Source: Isotricha intestinalis
Lineage: Eukaryota > Ciliophora > Litostomatea > Vestibuliferida > Isotrichidae
Reading direction: 5' to 3'
Assembly: GCA_023807065.1 (NCBI GenBank)
Contig: JAJJLU010003740.1
Span: 1-34,287, forward strand
Length of the DNA: 34,287 nucleotides
In this document: positions 8,075 through 16,538 of the stretch, piece by piece
Position numbering within the stretch: position 1 is the stretch's first letter
Layout of the letters: the number at the start of each line of letters is the position of its first letter
The notes under the pieces: generated by a model
The model's input: the letters and a program-made list of their open reading frames with translations, nothing else
Database searches by the model: none
What the model was told of the DNA's origin: nothing
Program-made: the position numbers and the translations under genes

Positions 8075-10027
8075 ATGAATGATCAAATTTTAATTCCTTT
8101 TTCGATTGAAAGTTATAATTTAAAAAAAAGAAATGTATTAAAATCTCTAATTAAAAATTCAGGTTTACATTCAGATAATTCATTAACTTCTTTAGCAACT
8201 TCTTCAGATTCTTTAATAATAAATACATTAAAAAACTTAAAAATAATAAAAAAAAGAAGAGAAAAATATTTTTTACAAAAAAATTTTTCTAAGGAAAAAT
8301 CTTATGATAATTTAAAAAAAATTTATTCAAATTCTATAAGAGAAAAAGTCAAAGTCATTATGCCTAAAATTTATTCAAGAAAAAAATCTCTTGATTATGA
8401 AAAACAATTAAAACATTATAATTCTGAAATTTCATTAAAATTACCAACTAATATTTCAAGAGAAATAAATGATGATATTTTTAAAATAAAAAAAATTCCT
8501 TCGAAAGATTTTGGGAAATTTTGTAAGAAAATATCTTTTATTAAAAATATTATGAAATTAAATAATGATTTATATGAAGCAAAAATAAATGAAAAAAAGA
8601 AAATTGAAAAAGAAATAGAAGAAGAAATAAATTTATGGAAAAAAAAATATGAAGAAATATCAAATTATAGAATTAATTATACACAATATTTAGTTTTTTT
8701 AAGAGAAACAATAAAAAGAGAAAAAAGAAAAATAGATGATTTATTCACAAAAATAATAAATTTAAATAATAAAATTTATACACTTCAAACAAAAATAAAT
8801 GATTTAATGTATAAATATGAAAAATATATTAAATTTAGAAATTTATTAGTTTGTATTAAAGAAAATATTAAATTAGAAAATTTACCTTCTGAATTTTATG
8901 ATGCTACATATGAAAATATGATTAAAATTAAAGAAAAATTTAAAAAATTAAGAAAAAGATATACAATTGAAAATAAAATATCAAATCCTAAAAGTCAAAA
9001 TTTACTTTTTTCTAGACAAATTACTTTTACTCCTCAATCTTTATTGAATTTTACTTTTAAAAGAAATGAAGAAGAAAATGAAAGTGAAACTGAAAATAAA
9101 AATGTTAATAAAGAAGATTTAGAAAAATATTTAGATTGTAAATATATTATCTTTGAATATATTAGAGATATTTATTTTTGTTTTAGTAAAAGAGAAAAAA
9201 AAATCGTTAAATCATTTCAAACTTATTATACTAATTATAATATTATTCAACAATTAAAAAAAGAATATGAAAGAATAAAAGAAATAAATTTAAATAAATT
9301 AATAAAAATAAATGAAAAAGAAAAATATTTAAATGAAGAATTAGAATATTTAAAAGGAAGAAATCTAGAATTAATAAATAAAAAAAAATCATCAGAAGAA
9401 AGTTTAAAATCAAAATTGAATCGTTCTTTAAAAAATTATATTTCAAAAATTCCAAAAGAATTACCAATAGATATATCATTATCAATAATAAAATTAGAAA
9501 AATATCACAAAGAAAAACAATTTAAACTGAATTATGCATATTTATATTTTTATGTAGGAAATATGATGAAAAAATTATTTTTAACTGATCAAAATTTATT
9601 TTATGATTATAATAATCAATTAACAGAAGAAAAAATTTATAATATTGTAAATATACTTGAAAATCCAGATAATTATTTAGAAAAGTATGTAATTGATAAT
9701 TCAATTTTTGCTTTGGAACTTTATAGTAAAGTTATTTTCAAATTTTTATTTAAATTCAATCTAAAAATGTCTAATTTAAAAAAAGAAACATTGTTCAAAA
9801 TTCAAAAAAATAAAAAAATTTATTATATTCAAAAATCTATGATGAAACAAAAGAGTTTAAATGAAGAAATAAAAATGAGAAATTTTAAAAAATATATTGA
9901 AAAACAAGAAAAATCTATTTTTATTTCTAGATGTAAAAGTTGTTATAATTTTAGAACATTTAAAACAAATATAAATTTAGCATATAAGACTTTATCAGAT
10001 ATAAATTATGATTCTTTATTATATTAA
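8075..10027 (+). CDS. Coiled-coil protein, possibly DUF4200/CFAP-like
   Basis: 650 aa from ATG 8075 to TAA. An upstream in-frame ATG at 8009 would add 22 Phe/Leu/Asn-rich residues. I prefer 8075 because the extra part is U-rich and looks like leader, while the rest of the protein is soluble coiled coil. Long helices lie at about residues 160-300 (EKKKIEKEIEEEINLWKKKY; then YLVFLRETIKREKRKIDDL and a 'YEKYIKFRNLLVCIKENI' segment) and about 375-460. The pattern of a long coil followed by a conserved Tyr/Phe-Leu patch loosely resembles the DUF4200 coiled coils of axonemal proteins such as CFAP73/CFAP100, but I cannot confirm this. The C-terminal 150 residues are basic. Its start is 226 nt from the divergent RING gene. 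Confidence 0.78.
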   Translation: MNDQILIPFSIESYNLKKRNVLKSLIKNSGLHSDNSLTSLATSSDSLIINTLKNLKIIKKRREKYFLQKNFSKEKSYDNLKKIYSNSIREKVKVIMPKIYSRKKSLDYEKQLKHYNSEISLKLPTNISREINDDIFKIKKIPSKDFGKFCKKISFIKNIMKLNNDLYEAKINEKKKIEKEIEEEINLWKKKYEEISNYRINYTQYLVFLRETIKREKRKIDDLFTKIINLNNKIYTLQTKINDLMYKYEKYIKFRNLLVCIKENIKLENLPSEFYDATYENMIKIKEKFKKLRKRYTIENKISNPKSQNLLFSRQITFTPQSLLNFTFKRNEEENESETENKNVNKEDLEKYLDCKYIIFEYIRDIYFCFSKREKKIVKSFQTYYTNYNIIQQLKKEYERIKEINLNKLIKINEKEKYLNEELEYLKGRNLELINKKKSSEESLKSKLNRSLKNYISKIPKELPIDISLSIIKLEKYHKEKQFKLNYAYLYFYVGNMMKKLFLTDQNLFYDYNNQLTEEKIYNIVNILENPDNYLEKYVIDNSIFALELYSKVIFKFLFKFNLKMSNLKKETLFKIQKNKKIYYIQKSMMKQKSLNEEIKMRNFKKYIEKQEKSIFISRCKSCYNFRTFKTNINLAYKTLSDINYDSLLY

Positions 10028-10294
10028 TTATTAATTTAGTATAATTTTTAAAGATAAATAAATTTTATTTATATTTTTTTCAATATCAAATTGAATTCTT
10101 TTATGAATATTTTCCGTTTTTATCTTTTTTCATTAATAAAATTTAATTTTAAAAAGGATAATATAATTTCAAAATTATAAACTATTTATAAAATTTTAAA
10201 ACCCAAACCAACTTTTTATTAAAAAATGAAAAATGAATAATTCAAATACAATTACCTAAAAAAAAACAAAAAAAACAAAATGACAAAAATATCA

Positions 10295-13200
10295 TTAAAA
10301 TTCATCAATATACTTTTGATTTTCACTTATAATTTTATCATCAATTCGATTATTTTCATTTTCAAAATCACTTTTTGAATTCGAATTTTTTTCAGTAATA
10401 TATCTTTCAATTGATACATTAAAATTTTGAATAATATTATTATTAACATCTAAATTAGAATTATTTGGAATAAAAGGAGCAGGAATAGAAAAAGTATCTA
10501 ATTGTTCAAAATCAATATTATGAAAAAAAGGATGTGATCTCATTAAATTAAAATTACAAACTCTTTGCATTAAATTTTTATTTAAAATAATTCTGAAAAA
10601 GTTATTAATATCATTGAATTTAGGTTCATAAGGTAAATTTAATTTTTTATTTAAAATTTCAAAATAAATATTCATAATATCTTTTGAGCTTTGTCCAAAA
10701 GGAACATAACCATAAAATATTTCAAACATAGTGATTCCAACACTCCAATAATCAGAACTATAAGAATATCCTTTTCCAATAATAACTTCAGGAGCTAAAT
10801 AATGTGGAGTTCCACAAATTGTATAAGTTATATCTTTTTCTTTTAATTCTTTTGATATTCCAAAATCTATTATTTTTAAATATCCATTCTTATTTATCAT
10901 TAAATTATCTGGCTTTATATCTCTATGTAATATCTTCTTTGAATGTAAATAATTTATTGTACTTAATAATATTCCTCCATAAAATGTTGTTTCTTGTAAA
11001 TTTTTCAATTCTGTTTTTCTCTTCTTTTCTAAATATGATTTTAATGATATTCCATCTATGTATTCTATTAAAAAAAATAAATTTTCTTTATTTTTTAATG
11101 TTTTTACTAATTTTACTACAAAAGGATGATTTATTTTCAACATTATATTTTTCTCATTTAAATAATATTTTATCAAATGTTTATTTTGATATATTTTAAT
11201 CAAAGGAGTATTTTTAATAGCATAAAAATGTTTCATATTATGAACTAAAAAAACTTTACCAAATTTTCCATTACCTAAAGTTTTAACATAATATAAATCT
11301 TTAATATTAATATTAACATCATTTAAAGAGGAAATTTCTTTAATTTCTTTAGAAATATTATAATCAAAATTAGGAAAATCTTCTTTAGTTAAAATATAGC
11401 ATTCAACATTACCAATAGCAGTAATAGTAAATAAATCTATTTCTCCTGTAATATTTGGTATTTCTCCAAAGCATCCTCCTAATTCTAAAAATCTAATAAA
11501 ATTTTTTTGTTGTTCCATTTTCACTTTCCCTGATTTTATTATATAAAATTTATTTGCTATTTGTCCTTCTTTCATTATCACACTTTTATCAGGAAAAATT
11601 TCAGTTTGAATATTTTTTGCTATTTCTAAATATTTTGTTTCTTTTAAAGTTGAAAAAATTGGAATCTTTTTCAATCGATTAACTGTATCTATTAAATCTA
11701 ATTTATTTATTGAATTATATTTCTTTTCATTTACTTTTATTATATCTTCCCATGATGCTTCTAATATTAAAGATTCATTTAATGTTATTATTTCTTCTTC
11801 TAAATTCTTTTTTGAATCTATTATATTTTCTCCATAAATATCACCTGTTTGAGCTAATATTTTATTATAATTTTTATATGTTGCTAATTTTCCTTCAATA
11901 ATAATACAAAATTTTTTATTCTTCGAACAATCTTTACAAAAAACTATTTCTCCAGTTTCATAATATATTACTTTAAAAACACTAAATAAAATATCTTGTT
12001 CAGTAATCATAATTTCAGATAAATTTGATCTTGAAATAGAATAATTAAATATATTATATACAATTTCTTTTAAACAAGTTTGTCCTAAAATTTCTCTTAT
12101 TGAATTATATTTTAATTCATAAACATTTAAAGGATTTTGATCAACAGAATAAGTATAATAAGAAGGTGAATTTATAAAAAAATTTATATGGCAAAATAAT
12201 TCTCCTGATTTTAATTCATCAATTTTTTTAAATTTCCTAGTTTTCCTAACAACACCATTAACAATAATAAACATTTTATCACAATTTTCATTTTCACTAA
12301 TAATAATAGAATTAGGTTTATATTCAAGTAAAAGCATTTTTTTACTTAAATTGATTAATTGGCTTTTTTCTAAATATTTAAATAAAAAAGTGTTTTTTAA
12401 AACAGAAACTCTTTCATTAGTAATTTTTAAATCCATATAAATTAAAGCACTTCTATAAAATTCTCCACTAACACATAATAATTTAGTATAACAATTAGAA
12501 TAAGCTTTTTGACTTCTTAATAATCCTTCTTCGAAAGAATCTATACCAAAAAAATTTCCTCTTTTTAAATGAATTTGTTGAATTAATTCTTCATTATTAT
12601 TTTTTTTGTTTTCATCATTATAATTTGAATCAAATATTTTTTCTTTAATAATAATTTCTCCCTCTTCAATAATATAAAAAACTCTTGCTTCATCTCCTTC
12701 ATCAAATAAAGTATAATTTGCTTCTACTTCAAAGGAAAAAAAACCAATAATAAATTCATTGATTGTATCTTCATCAAAATCAATAACAATATTATTATCT
12801 ATTAAAACTTCTCTTATAAAATCCATTTGTTTTTTTGTTAAATTTTCATTTACTTTATATCTTTTATCATGAGATGGAGAATCTAATGTTTCTATTTTGT
12901 CTTCTGTTGTTTTTTTCTCTGTATTTTTTCCTAATAAATTTACATTTGTTTTTTTTTTCTGTGTTTTCATTGATTGTCTTTTAAATTTCAATTTCTCCTT
13001 ATTTTCTTCAAAAGGATTTTTTATTGTTATTGTTTTTTTTGTTGAATATGCTTTTCGAGATAACAATTTTGTTTGAAAAATTCCATTTAAAAAATTATTA
13101 TTTTGATTTCTTGATGTTTGAAAATTTAAATTTTGAATTTTTCCCATCGCTTGATTAAATAAATAATTTTTAGATATTAATTGCCTTTTTTTATAATATA

Positions 13201-13528
13201 ATTCCATTGATATTCCTTTTGGAGCTAATGTTAATTTTCTACTTTGTTTTCTTAAATCATTTTCATTTAATTTATTATTATTTATTTTTGAATTTATTTG
13301 TCTTATTTCTGAATCTAAAAATATTATTTTTTTTGGCTTTACTGTTTGATTTGAAATATAATCTTTATTCTTTCTTTTTTTTATTGAATTTTGAATTGTT
13401 GATTTATTACTTATTTTCACTGAATTCAAATTTATTTTTTTTTCTGATTTTTCATTATCTAATCTTACTGATTCTATTTGTTTTTCTGTTCTTATACAAC
13501 AAATTTGTGGATTAATCACATTTCCCAT
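10295..13528 (-). CDS. PKG-like AGC protein kinase with four cyclic-nucleotide-binding-type domains
   Basis: 1077 aa, ATG at 13528, TAA at the 3' end. Architecture as in alveolate cGMP-dependent kinases: a basic N-terminus starting MGNVINPQICC (candidate N-myristoylation at Gly2 with Cys10/Cys11 for palmitoylation); four tandem cNMP-type beta-barrels at about 245-365, 375-490, 500-605 and 622-740; then an AGC kinase domain at about 746-1000. Kinase motifs are intact: GNGKFGKV loop, YAIKNT lysine, HRDIKPDN, DFGISKEL, activation loop TYTICGTPHYLAPE and SDYWSVG. The phosphate-binding cassettes are degenerate: domain 1 has FGIDS with an Arg but no Glu; domain 2 lacks both; domain 3 has GEN but no Arg; domain 4 has FGE but no Arg. 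In alveolates PKG acts in calcium, secretion and motility signalling. Whether this one still binds cGMP is doubtful. Confidence 0.92.
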   Translation of the reverse strand: MGNVINPQICCIRTEKQIESVRLDNEKSEKKINLNSVKISNKSTIQNSIKKRKNKDYISNQTVKPKKIIFLDSEIRQINSKINNNKLNENDLRKQSRKLTLAPKGISMELYYKKRQLISKNYLFNQAMGKIQNLNFQTSRNQNNNFLNGIFQTKLLSRKAYSTKKTITIKNPFEENKEKLKFKRQSMKTQKKKTNVNLLGKNTEKKTTEDKIETLDSPSHDKRYKVNENLTKKQMDFIREVLIDNNIVIDFDEDTINEFIIGFFSFEVEANYTLFDEGDEARVFYIIEEGEIIIKEKIFDSNYNDENKKNNNEELIQQIHLKRGNFFGIDSFEEGLLRSQKAYSNCYTKLLCVSGEFYRSALIYMDLKITNERVSVLKNTFLFKYLEKSQLINLSKKMLLLEYKPNSIIISENENCDKMFIIVNGVVRKTRKFKKIDELKSGELFCHINFFINSPSYYTYSVDQNPLNVYELKYNSIREILGQTCLKEIVYNIFNYSISRSNLSEIMITEQDILFSVFKVIYYETGEIVFCKDCSKNKKFCIIIEGKLATYKNYNKILAQTGDIYGENIIDSKKNLEEEIITLNESLILEASWEDIIKVNEKKYNSINKLDLIDTVNRLKKIPIFSTLKETKYLEIAKNIQTEIFPDKSVIMKEGQIANKFYIIKSGKVKMEQQKNFIRFLELGGCFGEIPNITGEIDLFTITAIGNVECYILTKEDFPNFDYNISKEIKEISSLNDVNINIKDLYYVKTLGNGKFGKVFLVHNMKHFYAIKNTPLIKIYQNKHLIKYYLNEKNIMLKINHPFVVKLVKTLKNKENLFFLIEYIDGISLKSYLEKKRKTELKNLQETTFYGGILLSTINYLHSKKILHRDIKPDNLMINKNGYLKIIDFGISKELKEKDITYTICGTPHYLAPEVIIGKGYSYSSDYWSVGITMFEIFYGYVPFGQSSKDIMNIYFEILNKKLNLPYEPKFNDINNFFRIILNKNLMQRVCNFNLMRSHPFFHNIDFEQLDTFSIPAPFIPNNSNLDVNNNIIQNFNVSIERYITEKNSNSKSDFENENNRIDDKIISENQKYIDEF

Positions 13529-13896
13529 TATTTATTTTTAATAATTTATTTTTAATTTCTTTTAGAATATTTTTTGATTTTGAAAATCTTTTTTTTATGA
13601 TATTTATTTTGGTTTTAATATTAAAAATTTATATATTTCTATATTTTGTTTTATATAGTTGTTTTCCTTTAAAAAATTAAATTATTATCTTAAAGATTTA
13701 ATATTCGATTTTATTATATATTTTTATAAACCAATTTTTAATTTTAATTTTTCTCAGTATAAAATAATAATAATTATTATGTTAGATATGAATGCAAACA
13801 ACAATTATTGAATTAATTCATTTTTATTTATTTATAATTATTATGAAATAAGCTTCTTTTTTTTCCTTTAATAAAAAAATATTAATTTAAATAACA
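13529..13896. other. Divergent intergenic region (368 nt) between PKG-like gene and a small ORF
   Basis: A/T-rich spacer holding the 5' flanks of both neighbours. Apart from a 10-codon ATG ORF at 13780 and T-runs I see nothing recognisable: no RNA gene and no clear promoter motif. Confidence 0.5.
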
Positions 13897-14130
13897 ATGT
13901 CTGATTTGCAATTAAGACAAAGATTATATAGTACTGATTTAATTTATGAAAAAAATTATTTAACAATTCCAATTAATAAAGAAAGAGAAAGTAGAAGTAC
14001 ATCTGATGAATTAGAACATAAAAATAAAGTTATCACTCAATCTTCTTTAATCCATTTTAATAAAGTTATGAAAATAAAAAATATTTTAAATTCTGCTTCA
14101 AATTATTGGTTTAAAGGATGCAAAAAATAA
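13897..14130 (+). CDS. Small hypothetical protein (77 aa)
   Basis: ORF from ATG (context aataacaATG) to TAA. The product is polar and basic, begins MSDLQLRQRLYSTDLIYEKN, carries a Ser/Arg/Glu-rich middle (RESRSTSDELEH) and ends SNYWFKGCKK. Its amino-acid mix, with Arg, Ser, Gln, Trp and Cys, is unlike the Phe/Leu/Ile-rich chance ORFs of this sequence, which favours a real gene. There is no domain, membrane segment or signal peptide that I recognise. It is transcribed divergently from the PKG-like gene and convergently with the next gene, whose stop lies 134 nt away. Confidence 0.55.
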   Translation: MSDLQLRQRLYSTDLIYEKNYLTIPINKERESRSTSDELEHKNKVITQSSLIHFNKVMKIKNILNSASNYWFKGCKK

Positions 14131-14264
14131 ATAATTAATTGAATTTAAAGAGTATGATTCACTTTATAAATATTAATTATGATTTAAAATAAATCAAAAA
14201 ATATTATCATATTTATTATCAGAAAAATCTTTTATGATTTAATTAAAAAGAAAATAAATTTAAT

Positions 14265-14579
14265 TTAATAATTTTGAATTAATCTTCCTTTTAAATCACT
14301 CATTTCAATTTGTTCATTATAATTATTTTTATTTTCTTCTTCCTTTTTTTGATAATAAATATAACCTGCAATTCCACCATAAAGCTAATAAGAAATATTA
14401 ATATAAATATAATTTACAATAGCAGTTATTAATGATTGAAAACCTCTTATTGCTCTTGTTCCTTCTTTTAATTTTAACACTTCCATTCCTACAAAACAAC
14501 ATAATGTTATAAAAATAAAAAATATTGTTCCTGCTATGGAAAGATACATACAATATAATTTTCCTAATCCAATTGCCAT
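14265..14579 (-). CDS. Small two-transmembrane protein, RNase kappa-like topology (two exons)
   Basis: Exon 1 is 14579-14418 (54 codons) and exon 2 is 14384-14265, joined after removing a 33-nt intron to give 93 aa. It starts MAIGLGKLYCMYLSIAGTIF. TM1 spans about residues 9-32, then a short charged loop (EVLKLKEGTRAIRG), and TM2 about 47-67 (SLITAILYGGIAGYIYY) is completed only by splicing. The tail is charged: Lys/Glu/Asn followed by QIEMSDLKGRLIQNY. The size and two-helix hairpin resemble ribonuclease kappa, a V-ATPase-associated membrane protein, but I see no diagnostic residues, so this is a topology-level suggestion. A longer ORF in another frame (14398-14586) is a shadow. Confidence 0.75.
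14385..14417 (-). other. Spliceosomal intron, 33 nt, phase 0
   Basis: On the - strand it begins GTAAATT and ends CTTATTAG. Read through, the frame terminates at the TAG formed by the acceptor. Removing it completes the second transmembrane helix and adds 39 hydrophilic residues in frame. It shares the GTAA start and TTATTAG end with the kinase intron at 2497-2530. Confidence 0.85.
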
Positions 14580-14668
14580 TTATCAAATTATTTATTTTAA
14601 TATTTAATTTATTTTTCTTTGTTTAAATATTTAAAAAAAAATATTATTATTATTTTTTTCCCCTTTTT

Positions 14669-16465
14669 TTATTTTTTTTCTTTTAATCTATAATATTTTA
14701 ATGTTTTAATTTCTTTTAATTCATTTTCTATTCTTTCTTTATATTCATTAGGAATAGATTTAATAAATATAATAATAATCATTAATTTTTTTAATTTTTT
14801 AATATTTTCAATTAATTTATCAGTTAATTCCTCATCTAAAAAATTAACATTAAAAGTTAAAACTTCAACATTTTCTAAACAATTAAATTTAATTATAAAC
14901 TCTTGATTCATTTGTAAATATTGACTAGACTTTTCATCATTACTTAAATAAAATCCTTTAATTTTATTTAAATAAGTTAAATTATCTAATAAACTTCTAA
15001 ACATACTTTCAGTATAAGGTTCAAAATCAAACTGTTCTAACATATTACATTTTACAATTTCTTTGAGAAATTCTTCTGAGTTACTTGATATACCAAAACT
15101 AAAAGAAAATAAATTATTAAATTTTAATTTTTTATCTTTATCAATTTTAGAATTTATACAATACATATCTAAAATTTCTAAATTAGGTAAATTTTCTGAT
15201 AAAACACTCATATTTATTAAACCATCATTATTTAAAGATAATTTTTTGAGGGATTTACTTTTTAAATTTAAAAAAAATATATTTTCATTTGTTTTATTTT
15301 TAGAAAAAAGATTAGAAGATAAAGATTGTAAATATTTTAAATTATTTAAAGCAAAAGCTAATTTTTCTGTGAAATCAATTTCCGAATAATTTTTTAAATA
15401 AGAAAATTTAATTAAATTTGGAGTTTGTTTGAATAAATTACATAAATTTTCTTCTGTACAATTAACTTTTTCTAAATATAATTCTTGTAATTTATAATGA
15501 ATATCATTGAATTCAAAAATAAAAGGTAAAGGATTCATTCCATAAATTCTTTGAATAATTCCTAATTTTTCTAAATTTTGAAAATTAAATATATATTTTT
15601 TATTTTCATAAAAAATAAAATCATATAATATTAAATCTTTTAAATTTTTATTTTGTTTTTCTATAAAATAATCTACTACATTTATATTATTTGAACTTAT
15701 ATCTACTAATATATTTTTATTATTTAAATTCATTAAATCTTTATTTAATTGTTCTAATTTTTCAATCGGAAAATTTTCTTCTATTCTAATTTTAATTAGA
15801 TTATAATTTTTAATTTGATAAAATTTTTCATTTGAATATTTTATTTTAATATCAAATAAAATATTATCGCTTATTTTAATTATTTCATTATAATATTTTA
15901 ACATATTTTCTTTTTCTAAATTAATATCATTTTTAATTATAATCTTTTTTATCTTTGATTTATTTTCTATTTTTTTTTCAATAAATTCTTTTAATTCATC
16001 CATTGATTCTTTTTCTTCAAAATCAGGTACATTTTTTCTAAAATAAATTTCATCAACTCGTTGATTTATAATAGGAATTATTTTTAACGGATGATAAATA
16101 TTAATAATAATTTTGCCAGAAAAATGAAAATCATTAAAATAATCTAAGCATTCCTTCCCAATTTTTCTAGATAAAGATATTTGAACTTTTGGTAAATCTC
16201 TTAAAATTCTAAAAAAAAATAATTTTAATTCTTCTTTATCAAAAGAAGGAAATTTCTTGTAAAATATATCAAAATAATTTGGATGATTTTTTGAGTCTTT
16301 TATTAATAAAGTATTTACCATATTATAAAATTTATAATGTTCAACCGATAAATTAAATATATTTTGATAATATTTTGATTTATTAAATAACTTTAACCAT
16401 AACTTTGTTGGTAATAAATCACATATTAAATATTTTATATAAGGTGATTTAAGTGTATTAAACAT
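14669..16465 (-). CDS. Leucine-rich-repeat-like protein
   Basis: 598 aa, ATG at 16465, TAA at 14669. The N-terminal ~150 residues are helical and hydrophobic/basic without transmembrane character. From about residue 215 the chain shows irregular leucine-rich periodicity with patterns such as LQELYLEKVNCTEENLCNLF, NLIKFSYLKNYSEIDF, SLKKLSLNNDGLINMSVL and LPNLEILDMYCINS, continuing to about residue 575. This is typical of divergent F-box/RNI-type LRR proteins, which form curved protein-binding surfaces. I do not see a convincing F-box, though the Leu/Pro/Trp-containing start (ICDLLPTKLWLKLFNKSKY) lies where one would be expected. A substrate adaptor or scaffold is plausible. Its start is only 73 nt from the divergent next gene. 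Confidence 0.8.
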   Translation of the reverse strand: MFNTLKSPYIKYLICDLLPTKLWLKLFNKSKYYQNIFNLSVEHYKFYNMVNTLLIKDSKNHPNYFDIFYKKFPSFDKEELKLFFFRILRDLPKVQISLSRKIGKECLDYFNDFHFSGKIIINIYHPLKIIPIINQRVDEIYFRKNVPDFEEKESMDELKEFIEKKIENKSKIKKIIIKNDINLEKENMLKYYNEIIKISDNILFDIKIKYSNEKFYQIKNYNLIKIRIEENFPIEKLEQLNKDLMNLNNKNILVDISSNNINVVDYFIEKQNKNLKDLILYDFIFYENKKYIFNFQNLEKLGIIQRIYGMNPLPFIFEFNDIHYKLQELYLEKVNCTEENLCNLFKQTPNLIKFSYLKNYSEIDFTEKLAFALNNLKYLQSLSSNLFSKNKTNENIFFLNLKSKSLKKLSLNNDGLINMSVLSENLPNLEILDMYCINSKIDKDKKLKFNNLFSFSFGISSNSEEFLKEIVKCNMLEQFDFEPYTESMFRSLLDNLTYLNKIKGFYLSNDEKSSQYLQMNQEFIIKFNCLENVEVLTFNVNFLDEELTDKLIENIKKLKKLMIIIIFIKSIPNEYKERIENELKEIKTLKYYRLKEKK

Positions 16466-16538
16466 TTTTTTAATTATTATTTAAAAATTAAATAATTATT
16501 AATTTTTTAATTATAAAGTTTTTTTAAATAATATCAAA
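16466..16538. promoter_or_regulatory. 73-nt divergent intergenic region
   Basis: The start codons of the LRR-like gene (-) and the large membrane-protein gene (+) are separated by just 73 nt of almost pure A/T. Both 5' UTRs and any promoter elements must fit here or overlap the coding regions. No specific motif can be assigned. Confidence 0.45.

Noticed and set aside
14398..14586. Alternative 62-codon ORF overlapping the two-TM protein
   Set aside because: Same DNA in a different frame; it lacks the clear transmembrane pattern, and the other frame continues correctly after splicing.
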